64,000 nt of DNA. It comes from Primula veris. Lineage: Eukaryota > Streptophyta > Magnoliopsida > Ericales > Primulaceae. This document shows, in pieces, positions 1-13,249 of this stretch. Numbering within the stretch: position 1 is the stretch's first letter; each line of letters opens with the position of its first letter. Position numbers and translations under genes: made by a program. The stretch covers positions 8,749,501-8,813,500 of the forward strand of contig OY821741.1 in the NCBI GenBank assembly GCA_963682055.1. The letters run 5' to 3'. Under the pieces are notes generated by a model. It was not told where the DNA came from. It saw only the letters and a list, made by a program, of their open reading frames with translations, and searched no databases.

Positions 1-2366
1 AAGCGTTCCAAATTTGGACTTCAGAAACGACAGGGAATATATGTCGGTTCTGAATCCCCATCCATAATATGCTATTTAGAGCCCTTGACATACGATCTCT
101 TTACTGCTAGGAATGCGGATTGTGACTTTAATGAGACACTCTTTCCGTTGTTAAGGGGAGAAATATACGGTAAAGTTGAAGATGAACGAGTCAATTAATG
201 TGGCATGTACCCACTATGTCTCATCTAGATCCCCCAATTACACATAATAATTCGGAAGTGCAAAGAATCCTAGGTCTGCAAAATGTTACAAATCAAATGT
301 CATACGCATTTAATGACTTAGCAAATGTCACGAGATCACATATACATGGTGCAACAGTGCATGAAAGGATAGACGTTCTTGTGAGACGTCGTGTTCCCGT
401 TGAATACGTTGCTCCGGTTGTACCCACTGAGCAAAGAACACTGCCATTGGCCATTCAGTCCGCTGCCGTTCCCAAGAAAAGAGGAAGGCCGGCCAATTCC
501 AAGGATGTTCTGCCTCGAAAGAGGAGAAATTTTGTTGCATCCGTTTTGCCACACGAGATCATTAAGGATTACGGTGATGAATTAGAGGAGCGTGTTCAAG
601 ATGAAACAACAGTTACTAATCATCCCAATAACCTCAAAATATCTATAGATTATACTAGTTTAGATGATATTTTTAAGCAAAACGAGACTGTCATTGATGA
701 TGTATTCATATACGCAATGGCCACTGACATTATGAGCAATGATGACATGGTAACTCATACCATTGCTGAGTGTCAGCGAAGAATGGACTGACCTCAATGG
801 AAATAAACAATCCAGATTGAATTGGATTCCTTAACGAAATGAAGGGTGTTTGGACCTATCACTTAAACACCACCCAATGTTAGACCAGTTGGTCATAAAT
901 GGGTTTTCATAAGGAAGCGTGATGAGAATAATGAGATTGTTAGATACAAAGCTCGCCTTGTGGCACAATGTTTCTCTCAACGCCCTGGAATTGATTACGA
1001 TAAGACGTATTCTCCCATAATGGACGTTATTAAGTTCTGCTATTTAATCAATTTAGTAGTTTCTGAAAAACTGATTATACAGCTCATGGATGTGGTCACA
1101 ACGTATCTCTACAGGGATCTGGATATAGAGATTTATATGATAGTTCCTTAAGGACTTAAGTTGCCTGAATCAAGTATTTCCCGGCCATGGAACACGTTAT
1201 CGATTAGACTAAGACATTCACTATTTGGATTGAAACAATCCGGACGGATGTGGTATAATTGTCTAAGTGAATACTTGATTGGATTGGGATATGTTAATAA
1301 TGAACTATGCCCATGCGTGTTCATTAAGAAATCCTTTTCAAGATACGCGATTATCACAGTCTATGTAGATGATATGAATCTTATAGGAATCTCAAAAAAG
1401 TTGTTCGAAATAGCTGAAATCCTGAAAAAGAAATTCGAGATAAAAGATCTTGGGAAGACACAGTATTGCCTCGTCCTATAGATCGAGAAACATAAAGATA
1501 GAATTTTAGTCCATCAAGAAAACTGCAACCAAAAGTGTTGAGGCGTTTTAGTCATAGTGACGCTAAGCCATTCTTTAGTCCATAAGAACCCCTTCCTTCC
1601 AAAGGAGGATGATGAAGAGATATTGAGCCATGAGTAGTCATATCTGGGTGAAATAAATGCACTATTGTACTTGGCCCAATATAATAGGCCGGACATCTCG
1701 TTCGATGTGAATTATCTAGCTTGACAAAGCACCGCCCTAACATGCCGCCACTGGATTGGCATAAAAGACAGTTTTCGTTACCTTAAGGGTACGACAGACA
1801 TGGGTTTATTCTATCCCTTTGCGTTGAGTGGATCTAGCTTCTTTGATCCTCAAAATAATGCAACCCTTGTCGGCTATGGCGATGCTGGTTTCTTATCAGA
1901 CCCGCACAAGGGACATTCCCAATCTAGTTATGTCTTTACCATTGACAACACGCCAATATCCTGGAGGTCTCATAAACATACTCTAGTGGCCAATTCGACG
2001 AACCACTATGAGCTACTCGCGCTCTATGAGGCGACTATAGAGTGTGTCTGACTTTGAACAGTTATTGGCCATATTCGAAGCACATGTGATCTAGCTTACG
2101 ATTCTGATAAACCAGTTGTCATTTATGAGGAAAACACCATTGTGATTGATCAAGCGAAACATGATTACATCAAAAGTGATGTCACTAACCATATCTTACC
2201 AAATTTGTTCTTTACACATGAACAACAAGATCTTAAAAAGAGTGAAGTGGAACATATTGGTTCAGAGAATAACCACGCTGATTTGTTCACCAAGTCACTA
2301 CCAAATCATTCTTTTCAGAAGCACATACGGGCGATTGATCTACGTAGGTTATCTGAACTATCTTAG
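1..2366 (+). pseudogene. Decayed Ty1/copia pol (integrase C-terminus, RT, RNase H)
   Basis: The 3' two thirds of a copia polyprotein broken into many frames. Bases 1-197 read as the integrase tail, including the ETLFP-type motif before the linker. Bases 198-791 are the linker (197 codons) with a KKRGRPANS basic patch. RT pieces follow at about 920-1480: the FSQRPGIDYDKTYSP region, then HSLFGLKQSGRMWYN, then the catalytic block YVDDMN with both aspartates. RNase H pieces lie at 1800-2051 (GYGDAGFLSD) and 2142-2366 (ADLFTKSLP). Several stops and frame changes separate the pieces, so no functional product is possible. The order matches Ty1/copia. The gag, protease and 5' LTR must lie upstream of the window. 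The clade is not assigned. Confidence 0.9.
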
Positions 2367-2414
2367 AACGACATTTTACGTAAGAGTCAAAATCCTCGCA
2401 CCATGTTGTATGCA

Positions 2415-2431
2415 ATTGAGGGGGGGCATCA
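2415..2431 (+). other. Polypurine tract of the left copia element
   Basis: A short purine run with seven consecutive G lies immediately 5' of the LTR, after the last RNase H codons. This is the expected position of the plus-strand primer of an LTR retrotransposon. Confidence 0.7.
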
Positions 2432-3189
2432 TGTTGTATACTTGTGTACTCTTTTTGTTGTTAGTCCCAGGTATTTTCCCACTGGGTTTCCATGACAAGA
2501 TTTTTAACGAGACACGTTTCCTGTTATACCTGACTAAAAATTACCGAAATCAAGTAGAGTATCATGTCATATACTTTTTATCACTATGCACTCTTTTGTC
2601 ATTCGATCAGAGATTTTTTTCCACTGGGTTTACTTTGGCAAAGTTTTAATGATGCACCTGTTTTGTAGTTTATCCCTACTACTACCACGGTTGCACTCTT
2701 TTTCCTTTTATCTGAGATTTTCCTATTGGATTTGCTCTGTAAATGTTTTGATGAGACACACTGTTTTGTGATTAGTTACTTATATATTATTTTAGCATAT
2801 ATCATTCGGCTACACAGTTTGTCATAGGTACCGGTTTTGTTCCACACTGGATTTTTCGGCCCTAAGGTCTTTATGTGTTTAACACTGCGAATAAACTCGA
2901 GTCAGATCGACTGTATGAAGACGAATAACTCAAGACGTACAAGTGAGATTGTTGTACAAGATTCTAGATGTCTCTAAAAGATTTTAGTTGGAGTCTTGGA
3001 CCTTAATTTATGAGATTTACTTGGGGCCTAAATTATGCTAGATAGGTCTTGTAATCCTACCCTCTATTATATAAAGAGGGCTAGTGGATCTTCTATGACA
3101 CACATTCATTCATTAATAATAGTATATTGTTCCCTCTTTCTCTACTTCTCTCTCCACGGTACTTATAGCTAATAGTTATATTTACAACA
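2432..3189 (+). repeat. 3' LTR of the left copia element (758 bp)
   Basis: Begins TGTTGTA and ends TACAACA, a perfect 7-bp inverted terminus, and directly follows the polypurine tract. A TATATAA promoter-like box lies near 3068, followed by a CT-rich leader-like stretch, as expected for U3/R/U5. The matching 5' LTR is outside the window, so identity and age cannot be judged. Confidence 0.8.
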
Positions 3190-3654
3190 ATTTATAAATT
3201 ATATATTTTTTAAAGAAAAAAGAGCATTAACGGCATGCATAATGTGAATAGTTTGAGATGTTTGTATTCTAACCACAGTGTAAAGCATCAATCTTACATA
3301 TTTATAAACTTGATTATTATTTCTTTTTCACTCAACCACAGTGTAAAGCATCCATAAAGCAACACTAACTTGTTGATATTTTATTGGTCAAATTTTGATA
3401 ACAGGTGGAAAGAATTTTCGATCCGTTACACTATTATAATAAGTTATACCCATCGCAAAAAAGTAAAGACAAAACATTGCACAACTGATATATCATGGCT
3501 ACGTACCGTGGCTTAAGCAACTACAATATCTAACATATCATTACATACATGATCAAAACGAAACAAACTTTTTCTATACTGTCAACTCCATCTTTATAAT
3601 TCGAACCCTTGCCAGAAACTTGATCAGAAACATTGAAAACCAGATTGTACACCA
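3190..3654. other. Gene-free spacer
   Basis: AT-rich sequence between the copia LTR and the small minus-strand gene. It holds a short imperfect direct repeat (AACCACAGTGTAAAGCATC, near 3272 and 3334). The part next to 3655 is probably the 3' untranslated region of that gene. Confidence 0.5.
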
Positions 3655-5124
3655 TTAACCGTTCCTTCGAGCTGCAGAAGCAGAAGCATGTGAGCAAGTA
3701 AGCAAGCAAGTGTCAAGGTTAAATCTAATTTCTTAATTTTCAAAGTTTCAAATTTTCAAATTTGTCGGATGAGCTAGCATCAATTATTTGGACTGCTAAA
3801 CATTAAACTAACTCCTATTTCTGATCATCCGGAGACAACCTTCTATGTCCTGAAAACCGGCCTCATAAATTCAAGTATAGGGATAGGAGTTTCCCCAATT
3901 AATATTCTTACCATTAAGTCATTAACATAACTCATCTAGTGATATATAAATAACATAACAAGACGTTTCAGGGGTGATACTTTTACCTGTAGATGCTTCT
4001 GATGAAGTTGACGATGAAGGGGTGGGTTTCGACGGTCCTCCTGTGGGTTTGGAGGATGATGAAGACGCTATTTCATTGTCTCCGTAATCCTCAGGGCTAA
4101 AACCATATTTGATTCGAAGAATTTCTAATTCACTTCAAAAATGCAAAACTAAAACAGCCTGAGAAAGCAAGTCTAAGTAAACAAAGATCTGTTTATAGCC
4201 AAATCAAAATCATTTCATTGGGTATAACAAAAAGCTTCTTCGAATAAACTTATTTTATCTATAATAAAATACTCTTGAGAAGAAAGTTGTTTATTTTAAC
4301 AAGTGTTTTTTTTGTCTTTCTGGAGAAGTCGCTTTTATAATTTTTGTAAGATAAATCGGTAAAGTCAGGTGAAATAGTTTACCTTACGAGCATCTTAAAT
4401 GAAGGTGTGTTCGTCAACTTATCATATTTCATTCCACACTGCATCTGAAGACATTAATATAATCTTCTGTCAGTGAAATAACTTCATAAAAGAACCAAGT
4501 GATTAACGAATAACATTTACATTAAATCTTGTTTACTATTTCATAGAGTGTGTCAACCAGTTAAAATTTAAAACCAAATAGGAAACCCTCCTGGTAACTT
4601 CCATTTAATTAGTCAAAAATAGAATTAAAAACCTCGGTGTTAACCAATTGATTTTTTCGGATGTCCTTTTTAATGGGTTATTTTGGTTTACTTCCATATT
4701 ACTTGAACCTGGTACTAGCACAGGAAAAAATATAAACTAGTTTATTTTGTTTGATTAAATAGTTTAGAGACTCGACTTCGCAATCGAGAGAGTGATGATA
4801 GGCTTAACGATAGTCTAATTGTTTCTGCCGAGAAAAGATATTTCTCGTAATTTACCAAAAAATATAATTATGGAGTATTTTAAAAAAAAATTAGGTACGA
4901 GTCGAGAACAATCGTACTTAACTTTGAATTTGTAAGAAAGTCTGTTGTTTTTGTATTGTGTCCATTTTAACAGAAATAACTATGTAAAACTGCTAAATCC
5001 AACTTAAAAGAGGCAAAGAGAGGAATACAACAATGTAAAGCTTTTTAGCAGTGGCTAGAGGATCTGTGTTTCTCTTAATTAACGATTTTACAGCATCAAT
5101 ATAACGTTTCTCATCACCCGACAT
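3655..5124 (-). CDS. Small spliced gene, about 105 aa, family not recognised
   Basis: Read by hand on the minus strand: exon with ATG at 5124-5122, starting MSGDEKRYIDAVKSLIKR; exon 4438(or 4444)-4383, with CGMKYDKLTNTPSFKML; exon 4132-3987, with ELEILRIKYGFSPEDYGD followed by a Ser/Pro/Lys-rich low-complexity tail; last exon 3671-3655, ending ARRNG then TAA. Junction phases agree: phase 2 at 4383/4132 makes an AGT codon, and phase 1 at 3987/3671 makes GCT. Acceptors are typical (TTCTGCAG) and donors are GTAAAC and GTAAAA. The first donor is the weakest part (GTATTC near 5028). Two acceptors 6 bp apart (CAG-ATG-CAG) allow a two-residue variant. The product looks soluble, with a helical charged N-terminus and a disordered C-terminus. 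There is no membrane segment. I know no function for it. Coherent splicing plus an upstream TATA box favour a real host gene. Confidence 0.6.
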
Positions 5125-5602
5125 CTTGTTTGAACTACATCATAAACAGCGAGAGTTAATAAAATATAACATAATCAGAGAAAACAACAGTGACTAAGCC
5201 TGTCATTGATAATAAAAAAAAACTTGCAAGTGTGGGTGGAGGATTATAGTTTGCCTCAACTCAATGCACACTCTGGTTTTGCTTAATGTTTAACTCTCTT
5301 TGGGTGCAAAAAATTATAGGCAGTGATAAATAGATGTGGCAGACAAAGATTAGATGATTCTTGTTTTTTTTGAATCGTTTCAAAGATAAGAGGGAATGGT
5401 TATAGTTTTTAATTTACACGGAACAAGATGCTCTCTGATTGTTTAAAAACCCCTTGTAGGAGGTGGCCACGGTTCGATTCGGTTTTTATGAAAACCGAAA
5501 TAATTTCGGTTTCAGTTCGGTTTTGCTTTTTTTCAAACATCAAACTGTTGGCATCTTGGTAAAATGACCAAACAACAATAAGCCAGAAAATTAAACTTTT
5601 AC

Positions 5603-5697
5603 CTCCTAAGAGATCCTCGAATTAGTACAATTGATCAAAGAGCTGTGAGGTTGTGGGTGGGTTCTTTTGGTGCTGCTTCATACTCCCTCTTATATAG
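5603..5697 (-). promoter_or_regulatory. Promoter and 5' UTR exon of the small minus-strand gene
   Basis: On the minus strand a TATATAAG box lies at 5696-5689. It is followed about 30 bp downstream by a likely transcription start near 5660, and then by a leader ending at a good splice donor (GGAG then GTAAAAG, donor at 5602). The next acceptor is probably the TGTAG just upstream of the ATG at 5124. The leader holds a short upstream ORF starting MKQHQKNPPT. Inferred from sequence signals only. Confidence 0.5.
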
Positions 5698-5699
5698 TA

Positions 5700-6870
5700 G
5701 TTTTATATAAGGTATATAATTGGTGGCAACTAACATTATTAAAGTTGATAGTAACCTGCACCAAACATATTACCTTTTCTCTTTGATAGCAATATTAGCT
5801 TTCATATATTTAGTCTGATAATATAATATAAAATAATGCTATCAATACAAAGAATGTATAAAAATGACAAATGACAGTGAATAGTAGTTGTTATGATCTA
5901 CAAATGACAATACTTATTAACACTATTGTATAAAAAGAGTTTAGAAATAGATTGGGCACATATTATAAATGGAATGGATTAGATGAATACTATACGAGAT
6001 TCAAATAACCTTGAGGTTCTTTTTTTTGAAACACCCGGGGAATTAGATTCTTATGAAATGCAAAACAAATAAAATGTTACATCAACTTTATTTTGCTATG
6101 AATCAATGACAATAGTTGGCAGTGAATTTTTGCTTTTCCGCACTTATTATTCTAACGCGCATATATTACAACTTTTGGAAAGCATGGACAAGTTTTGAAT
6201 AATATTATATATGGTCGCGTGAGAATTTTAGCTTCTCCCCACTTATTATTATCACGCAATATATTGAGTGCGTGGACAACTTTTGTATAAGATTGTGATG
6301 GCGTTTGTGTTTTGTCTTTTGCCTTATAAAACCCCCTGAATTAAATTAATAGTCACCTATATCATTAATTTCTATTATCAACTCCCTATGAAATGAATTT
6401 TTATAACCACTAAGATGAAAAATGTAATACGATATATAGCAACTGAAATTATATGGTTTGTTACCCGTCAATAATGACCATTCATGTGCAGTAACGTTAT
6501 TTAGGGCTTGTGACTTGTCCTGTTGTTTAGTTTATTCGCTTTCACTTTAAATGTAAATAAACTTTATACACGCAAACAAACAAATATATATTGGTGTCGT
6601 CTTGTGGAGGTTTCTTTAATCACTAATATCAAATTAATAAAAAGTCTTTCCGAATAATTCATCATTATTCTATTTCGGAACGTGACTAAATAATTGAATA
6701 TTTTTCTCTTTTAATAAAATAATTTAATTTAAATTATCATCCTACCCATCACATGCCATAAACTAAAAGTTATAATGTGATATTTTTATCTTATTATAGA
6801 TATAATTTTAATTTACTTAAAATTTTATTAAATTTCATGTGCTCTCAAACATATAATAAGAGATGGAGGG
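5700..6870. other. AT-rich intergenic spacer
   Basis: No coding sequence seen. Two related short segments (around 6150-6195 and 6210-6275: GAATTTT-GCTT, a CACTTATTATT core, GTGGACAA) look like a diverged direct repeat. Nothing else is supportable. Confidence 0.5.
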
Positions 6871-6874
6871 AGTA

Positions 6875-7116
6875 GATGTTAATGTAGTCAGGTAGACGTC
6901 CTTTCAAAAAAAAAAAGGTAGATATGAATGTGGTCGATGTTAATGTAGTCAGGTAGACGTCCTTTCAAAAAAAAAAAGATAGATATAAATGTGGTCGATG
7001 TTAATGTAGTCAGGTAGACGTCCTTTCAAAAAAAAAAGGTAGATATGAATGTGGTCGATGTTAATGTAGGCAGGTAGACGTCCTTTCAAAAAAAAAGGTA
7101 GATATGAATGTGGTCG
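6875..7116 (+). repeat. 60-61 bp tandem repeat, four copies
   Basis: Units start at 6875, 6936, 6997 and 7057 (periods 61, 61, 60). Each carries GATGTTAATGTAGTCAGGTA, GACGTCCTTTC, an A10-12 run and TAGATATGAATGTGGTC. Length differences come only from the poly-A run. The copies are almost identical, so the expansion is recent. Confidence 0.9.
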
Positions 7117-7227
7117 GTCCTTTTCTTTTGTTATTGCCCATTAATAAAAATGATGAAATTGATCCACATGTTATAATATATTCACGTGTTGAATAATAAT
7201 ATTTTTTTGGATTATTCAACAAACCGT

Positions 7228-9015
7228 TATTTATTTTATTATCTACTTAGTAATTTTATTTGTTCTTTTAAAATTTTACCGTGATTTTGATTGATTGGTG
7301 AATTGTTTACTAATAATTAATAGTAAAATGCTTTTACTCATATATTTTTCCTACCTAAAAAATCAACCCGCTGATGTGTTACATTACATGGCATATGTAC
7401 CTCATCAAAGGTTTTGATTGTTATTAATAATAGATTTAACAAAAAAAGTTTATTTTTAATAAATATTTAAATTTAGTTTAGACTCAATTAGGGTTGTACT
7501 ATATTTTTATTTGGATTTTAGTGGGTTGGGTTTTAGATTTAACAAAAAAAAAATATTTTTTATTAATATTTAAATTTAGTTTAGCCTCAACTAGAGTTCT
7601 AATATATTTTTATTTGAGTATTAGTAGATTGAGTTTTTATTATGTTGATTATTTATATTTTGATTCATCAAATTATAGAATTTTATTTATATTTGGAGAG
7701 ATAAATATGTATTTTATTAGGCTATGAAGTGTGTGACTTGTGTGTAAGTTGTGGGTCTAGCCTATAAAGTGTGATTAGAAAAATACACGTAAACGGATTG
7801 AATTTGAAGATTGATTTTGACTGTATCAATAGCAACACTCTTATTAATAATAAGCATAGGTTCCTATAATAATATTCCTAATGAAATTAATGACACGTTC
7901 GCTTTTGGAAAGAATTACAAATATACATTAGAATTTATCATGTATTGAAATGCCATATTTATTAATAAAAAATTAATGTTTAAATATATGATTAGCACTA
8001 ATGATGTAAGTTATGAAAATTTTGTGTGACCAACGTGTTCTTTTAATTTTTTTATAGGTGAATTTGTGATAATGTAATAAATAGAAATTTAAGTTACAAT
8101 TTGAATTAATGAGTTTGTGACGGCTATAAATTATATATAAATATTTTTTATATATATATACAATTTGAATTATTATACTGGAAGGTTGTTATCTTTAAAT
8201 ACACACAATGTATATATAAATATATATATTTTTTATATATAGCGGGTTGTGGTGGATTAACCCGTGGTTTGTTAACCACAACCCTAACCCAACCTGCAAA
8301 ATATATAACGGATTTGGACGGGACAGATTGACTTTTTTTGGATACTCATCCCGCCTCAATCCGTGCGGATTGGGTTACGGGTTGGGTTTACAGATTTTTT
8401 TTCCATCCCTTGATATAATGATGTAAAACTCAATGGGTACATGCACTGGAATTTAGAGATATAAGTGGCAATAAGTATTTGGGCATTTCATGTAATTTCA
8501 TGTTTCGTTCATTTAGCTTTGGAGTTATGTTGGTAAGAATTACAATTGCTAGCTATTACTATAAATAAATATCCATATAGGTAATACTTTGTAATTGCAT
8601 GATTTTATACTATAATATACTATACAGACAATACTTAGTACTATACTAAATATATGAGCACATAACGATAGATTCAGTGAGCTATATATAAGAGAATTCA
8701 TAAAAAAATTTATAAGTTTTGGTGTCAAGAAGGAGAAAGGTTTAAGGGATAAAGTCATTTCTTCGCATTAGCCTATTCATAGTAAAAATGCCTCGTTTTC
8801 CGGATCTATATATATATATATATATATGAGTGGTTTTGTCTTGCTATTATAAAGTATCTCGTTTTATTATGTATTTCCAGTTTTTTTTTAAGTACTATAT
8901 ATGTGTTTACTTGTTGATCTTCACATCATTTTAAGAAGAAAAAAAAAACGAATAAAAAGAGATTATACGTTTCACGTTTGGAGATAGAATGTTATTTCGG
9001 GGAGGTCCGAAAAGT
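7228..9015 (+). repeat. Segmental duplication, copy A
   Basis: Shares long stretches with 15835-16991 (copy B) and 17590-18625 (copy C). Shared landmarks are TAATTTTATT-TTCTTTTAAAATTTTACCGTGA, CCTAATGAA-TTAATGACACGTTCG and GAAATGCCATATTTATTAA. Relative to copy C it has two insertions, about 7325-7845 and about 8127-8413. The second ends in CCATCCCTTG and carries GGGTTGGGTTT-type sequence, like the end of a small DNA transposon. A (TA)n run sits at 8806-8827. There is no coding sequence. Confidence 0.75.
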
Positions 9016-9677
9016 AATGAATTTATTTGGTCGTGTAATTTATTGATATTATTTTGTTAAAAGGATAACATGTATTATAGTGGGAAAAAAATGATTAGTG
9101 TTTTATTAGTTATAAAATAGCAAAGTATTGAGTATTAAAAAAATATGATATAGTGTTACTATTAATTTCTCAACTATAAGTTGATTTCTATAACAATATT
9201 TTGTTGATACTACATGGTATGACTTTATTTATTTTAGCCACATTTAAGATAAAGGCGCGAGCCAACAGTAAGATATTTAATTCTTAAAATAATTGGATAA
9301 TAGTGTGGTTAATTGGTGATGGTTGTACTTTGCTGCCAAAAGTACTTTTCGGGTAAGGGTTTAGCTTTTTATTTTGGATTACGAACTTGAGTTGGATATT
9401 TTTATGTATTTTATTACGGATTTTGTTTGTAATGAACAAAAAAATGTGTATAGTTTTGAAATAATATATAGGAATAAAATATACTTTTTAGTAAAAAGAA
9501 AACACTAAGGAGAAAAGTCAAGCTTGCTTGTTTAATTGATGTATTTTAGTAGATCATTGATTTTTGATGACTCATTTTTCTGATTAAGTTAAATTATTAT
9601 TCAATATTCACTTGTGTGATTATGTGGTGGTGAATAATACTAATTATTCTTTTGCTTGTTGGACAAACAATGATATT
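9016..9677. other. AT-rich spacer before the CACTA element
   Basis: No ORF, RNA gene or clear repeat was seen here. Confidence 0.5.
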
Positions 9678-11039
9678 CACTACAAGAAAAAAGTCCGTTA
9701 GCAACAAATTTTTTTAAGGGATTAATTTCTGTTGCTATATAGCAACGAAACACCAACAAAATAGCAACATAAAAGTTCATAAACATTTAGCAACATAATT
9801 GCCTACAAAAAATGAAAGAATAGTTAGCAACAACAAAAAATGTTACTAAAATAGTTGCTGATTTTTTCATGTTAAGTTAGCAACAAAAATACCAATAAAT
9901 TGTAACACACAAAGGCCGAATTTTTTTGCAACATACATTTTTGTTACTATGAGTGAATTTGAAATTCTAGGAACATAGCACTACAAGAAAATGACCATAT
10001 ACCAACTAAAAACTCTAACTTATTTGGTAGTTAGTAAATATCAATTTCCGACCATTTCAAAAAAAATCGAAAAAACACAATACCGGGAGATCGGTGAAAT
10101 TTTTCTAGCAAAAGGTTAAACCAATTTAAATGGTAAAAAGACTTTTCTTAGACTAGAAAAGAATCTTATTATCTTTCATATACGTGTATCACTTACCATC
10201 GCTATCAATTTATTTCAATTTGAAAGATTAAACCAATTTAAAGGATCAAAAGACTTTTCGACTATATAGACATCTTATTATCTTTTCTATATATCACTTA
10301 CCTTCCTTCTCAATCTATTTCAAATCCACAACTCTTAAAACTCATTTGAATACTGATATTCAAACACATGGTAAATTAACAAGATAATAGTTTAAGTTAA
10401 ATCCAAACATTATTATACTACACATACATTAATTCATATTAGCTTATACTTAACCGATTCTACTAATTGTATTCATATAATTCAAGTCAGAAGAAGTTGT
10501 AGTGAGCAATTTTATTTCATATTTTGTTATAAAAAGAAATTTATAAGCTCATTTGTTTCTTGGACTTGAGGGGAAGTTAATTTGGTTAATTGGCTGTTAG
10601 ACGTGTATACATGCACTTGTATCAAGACGAGAAATCTCGGATTGAAGGGGAACAAATCGTTTAGATGAACTCGGTTTGGAAGAGTTGTAATCTTGGATTA
10701 CATATTATAATGATAATATTCTGTTAAATAATTCCTAGGATAGGACTAGACTTAAGTTGAAAATCTATATGTCGTGGTGTCGTTTTCCTTCCTCAAATTA
10801 TATCAAATGAAAGCCAATTTTAAAATAAAATTATATTTGTAAATGAGGGTAAAAGGGTCATATTTGTGTTCTCTAATGGTTTAAATCAGTCAATATTTCA
10901 TTAACAATGACCAATGAATAAGCAATTAAAAGTTTGAAAGCAAAATCAAGTGTACTAAAATGAAACATAATAAAGGAATTGGATTTATTAGAAACTCTAA
11001 AACTACATAGGTCAGTAAACTGATAGGGTTAGAAGTTTA

Positions 11040-11131
11040 AAACAATCTCATATTTAGAGAGCAGGGAGAGAGAGAAAGAGAAGAAGCAGCCGCCACCCTC
11101 CTGTCACAATCTCCTTCACCGCCAACTCAAG
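11040..11131 (+). other. Leader-like exon inside the CACTA element
   Basis: A GA-rich then CT/CC-rich stretch (AGCAGCCGCCACCCTCC) ends at a splice-donor-like CAAG/GTATATC (donor at 11132). It looks like the 5' UTR exon of a plant gene carried in the transposon. There is no ATG in it. Confidence 0.4.
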
Positions 11132-11969
11132 GTATATCATCATTTTTCTCTCTTCCCCATGGTTTCTCTCTCTGGATTTATTTGTTTGAAGTTTTTTGCT
11201 TTACTTTTTCGTATAAATAACTCAGAATCTCTTCGTTAAATCTGATAATTGAGGTTTCGGTATAAAATAATTTCGAAATTAGGGTTTGAAACTTTTAAAT
11301 GAGCGTGTGTTTGGACTGAGATCATTGACTCTTGAAAATTGTTCATTTATTGCATATAAGTAGTTGTTTAATGATTTGTCGATGAGAATTATTGAGTTGC
11401 TATTTGTGCTAAAAGTTCGAGTTTGTATTAATGGACATTTATTATTTTGTATCAAGTCTTGTTAACCTTTTTTGCAAATTTTTGAACAAATAAGTTGGAT
11501 TTTTTTTTTTTTGTAGGTGTGAAATTATGATTTTAAAGTTCTAACTTTTTGTGGCCTTAAGTAAAAATATAAGCTGGTTAGGAACAAGTTTTCAGAAAGA
11601 AAGTTAAGGCAAAAAAATCCAATTTAAACTCATGTAATTTAACTGTGAGCATGTGTTTCGAAAGAGGGCATTCATATTGGTCCTTATACACTTATGTATG
11701 AGGGTTTGTTGTGTGACAGAGAGAAATAAGTGTTCAAAGGGTGAAATAATACTTTACTTTTATATATGTATATATACATAAATTGGATACTTCAATTTCA
11801 GGTGTATTTCGTCAAAAGTTAAAAGAGTGTTGAGGTAAGTTACTGGAAATGCTTTTTGTATACCTCTGGAAAAATATTGAATTTGTTTGGATATATTCTT
11901 TGATGGCTGTAGGTTTAAGCGACACTCATTTTTATGGCCTTATATATCTTCTCATATTTCAGGTAGCTA

Positions 11970-12060
11970 GCAGTTTGGGATATACTTTGGAGTAAATCTA
12001 TCAAACTTTACACTGTAAACCCATCTTGGGATATACTTTGGAGTAAATCTATCAAACTTA
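11970..12060 (+). repeat. Local 40-bp direct duplication
   Basis: The segment GGGATATACTTTGGAGTAAA plus TCTATCAAACTT occurs twice in tandem, at about 11978 and 12028. This is a simple replication-slip type duplication inside the CACTA element. Confidence 0.8.
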
Positions 12061-12502
12061 TGGCTGAATTATTATCCTAAATTTAGTTCAAATTTTGTAA
12101 TTATTGAATTTTCATTAAAAAAAACTTATGTTTAAAAATTACATTGGTTGTGCTCACGAGCGGTTATTTATATGCAGATGGGCGTCATACATTTTCGTGG
12201 TGCAATGGATCTTAGTAGATTAATCACCCCCAAATTTGATGGTCATAGATGAGTCGTCCGGTGATCCAATAGTCATGGTTCTTGTTATGTGAGAAATCTT
12301 CTTCTTGTTTCTATTAAACGTGTGCAATCTCCAACACTAATTAAAACATGGCTTGGGTCCAGACAGATGTGCGATGAAATTTTTTTAGGCATACAATTTA
12401 TAGGTTCAATTTATGTTTTGGACTTCCACTCTGTGCTTTGAAGGTGTTCGATTAAATTAATCAAATAAAAATTACTAATATACACTCTTCTTACTGCTTT
12501 TT

Positions 12503-12551
12503 TTCTTCTTCTTCTTCTTCTTCTTCTTCTTCTTCTTCTTCTTCTTCTTCT
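12503..12551 (+). repeat. (CTT)n microsatellite
   Basis: About 16 uninterrupted CTT units followed by CTCACAG. It is inside the CACTA element. Confidence 0.95.
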
Positions 12552-13249
12552 CACAGTTTTGCATTATGGAAGGTTAGTAACTTTAAAGATCTTCCCACTA
12601 CCCAGTTCCACGATTGGCCCGGGTTGCTCGGCTCCACCCATTCTTTTCCATGGTCAATTTTCATGAACCTATTATTATCCTTTTCTTCGGTACACATAAG
12701 CTATACTTATATATTATATAGTTGCTGAATTACATGTTTTTTCATGTTTTGGAACAGCTTAAATTCTGACATGTTAGTAGATTAAAATAAAGGTTAAGAG
12801 TTTATAAATAATTTCTTCCGGTTATCATTTTTTTCCCATGTAAACATACTTATATGAGAGTGACAACATCTATTTAGAATACGTTGTTGCACCGTTTACT
12901 TCCCACTCTTCACTAGTTAGTACTTAGTTAATGAAAAGAAAGTACTTAATTGTATATGTGGTTGTTTATAATTGATTTGGGCAAAGACGCGGAATTGAGA
13001 AAAGAGAAAACTCGAAATACCGAGTGACGAAAAAGAGCGAGGAGATAATAGATGGCTTTGTTTATCTCCAATCTGAGGTGGAATTTCAGTTTGTTTATTT
13101 TACAAGTTCATCCCTACTCTAAGTTTCTTACCTTGTACAGCTACTTCAAAAAAAGTCCTAGATTAGTCTCTGATCAATAACTTACTGATGATCTACTTTA
13201 GATGCTCCTTGTACCGATATTAGGTTATGACAAAGTTACATGTATGCAG

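Noticed and set aside
7494..7727. 77-codon Phe/Tyr/Ile-rich ORF
   Set aside because: AT-rich insertion within duplication copy A; composition alone explains the open frame.
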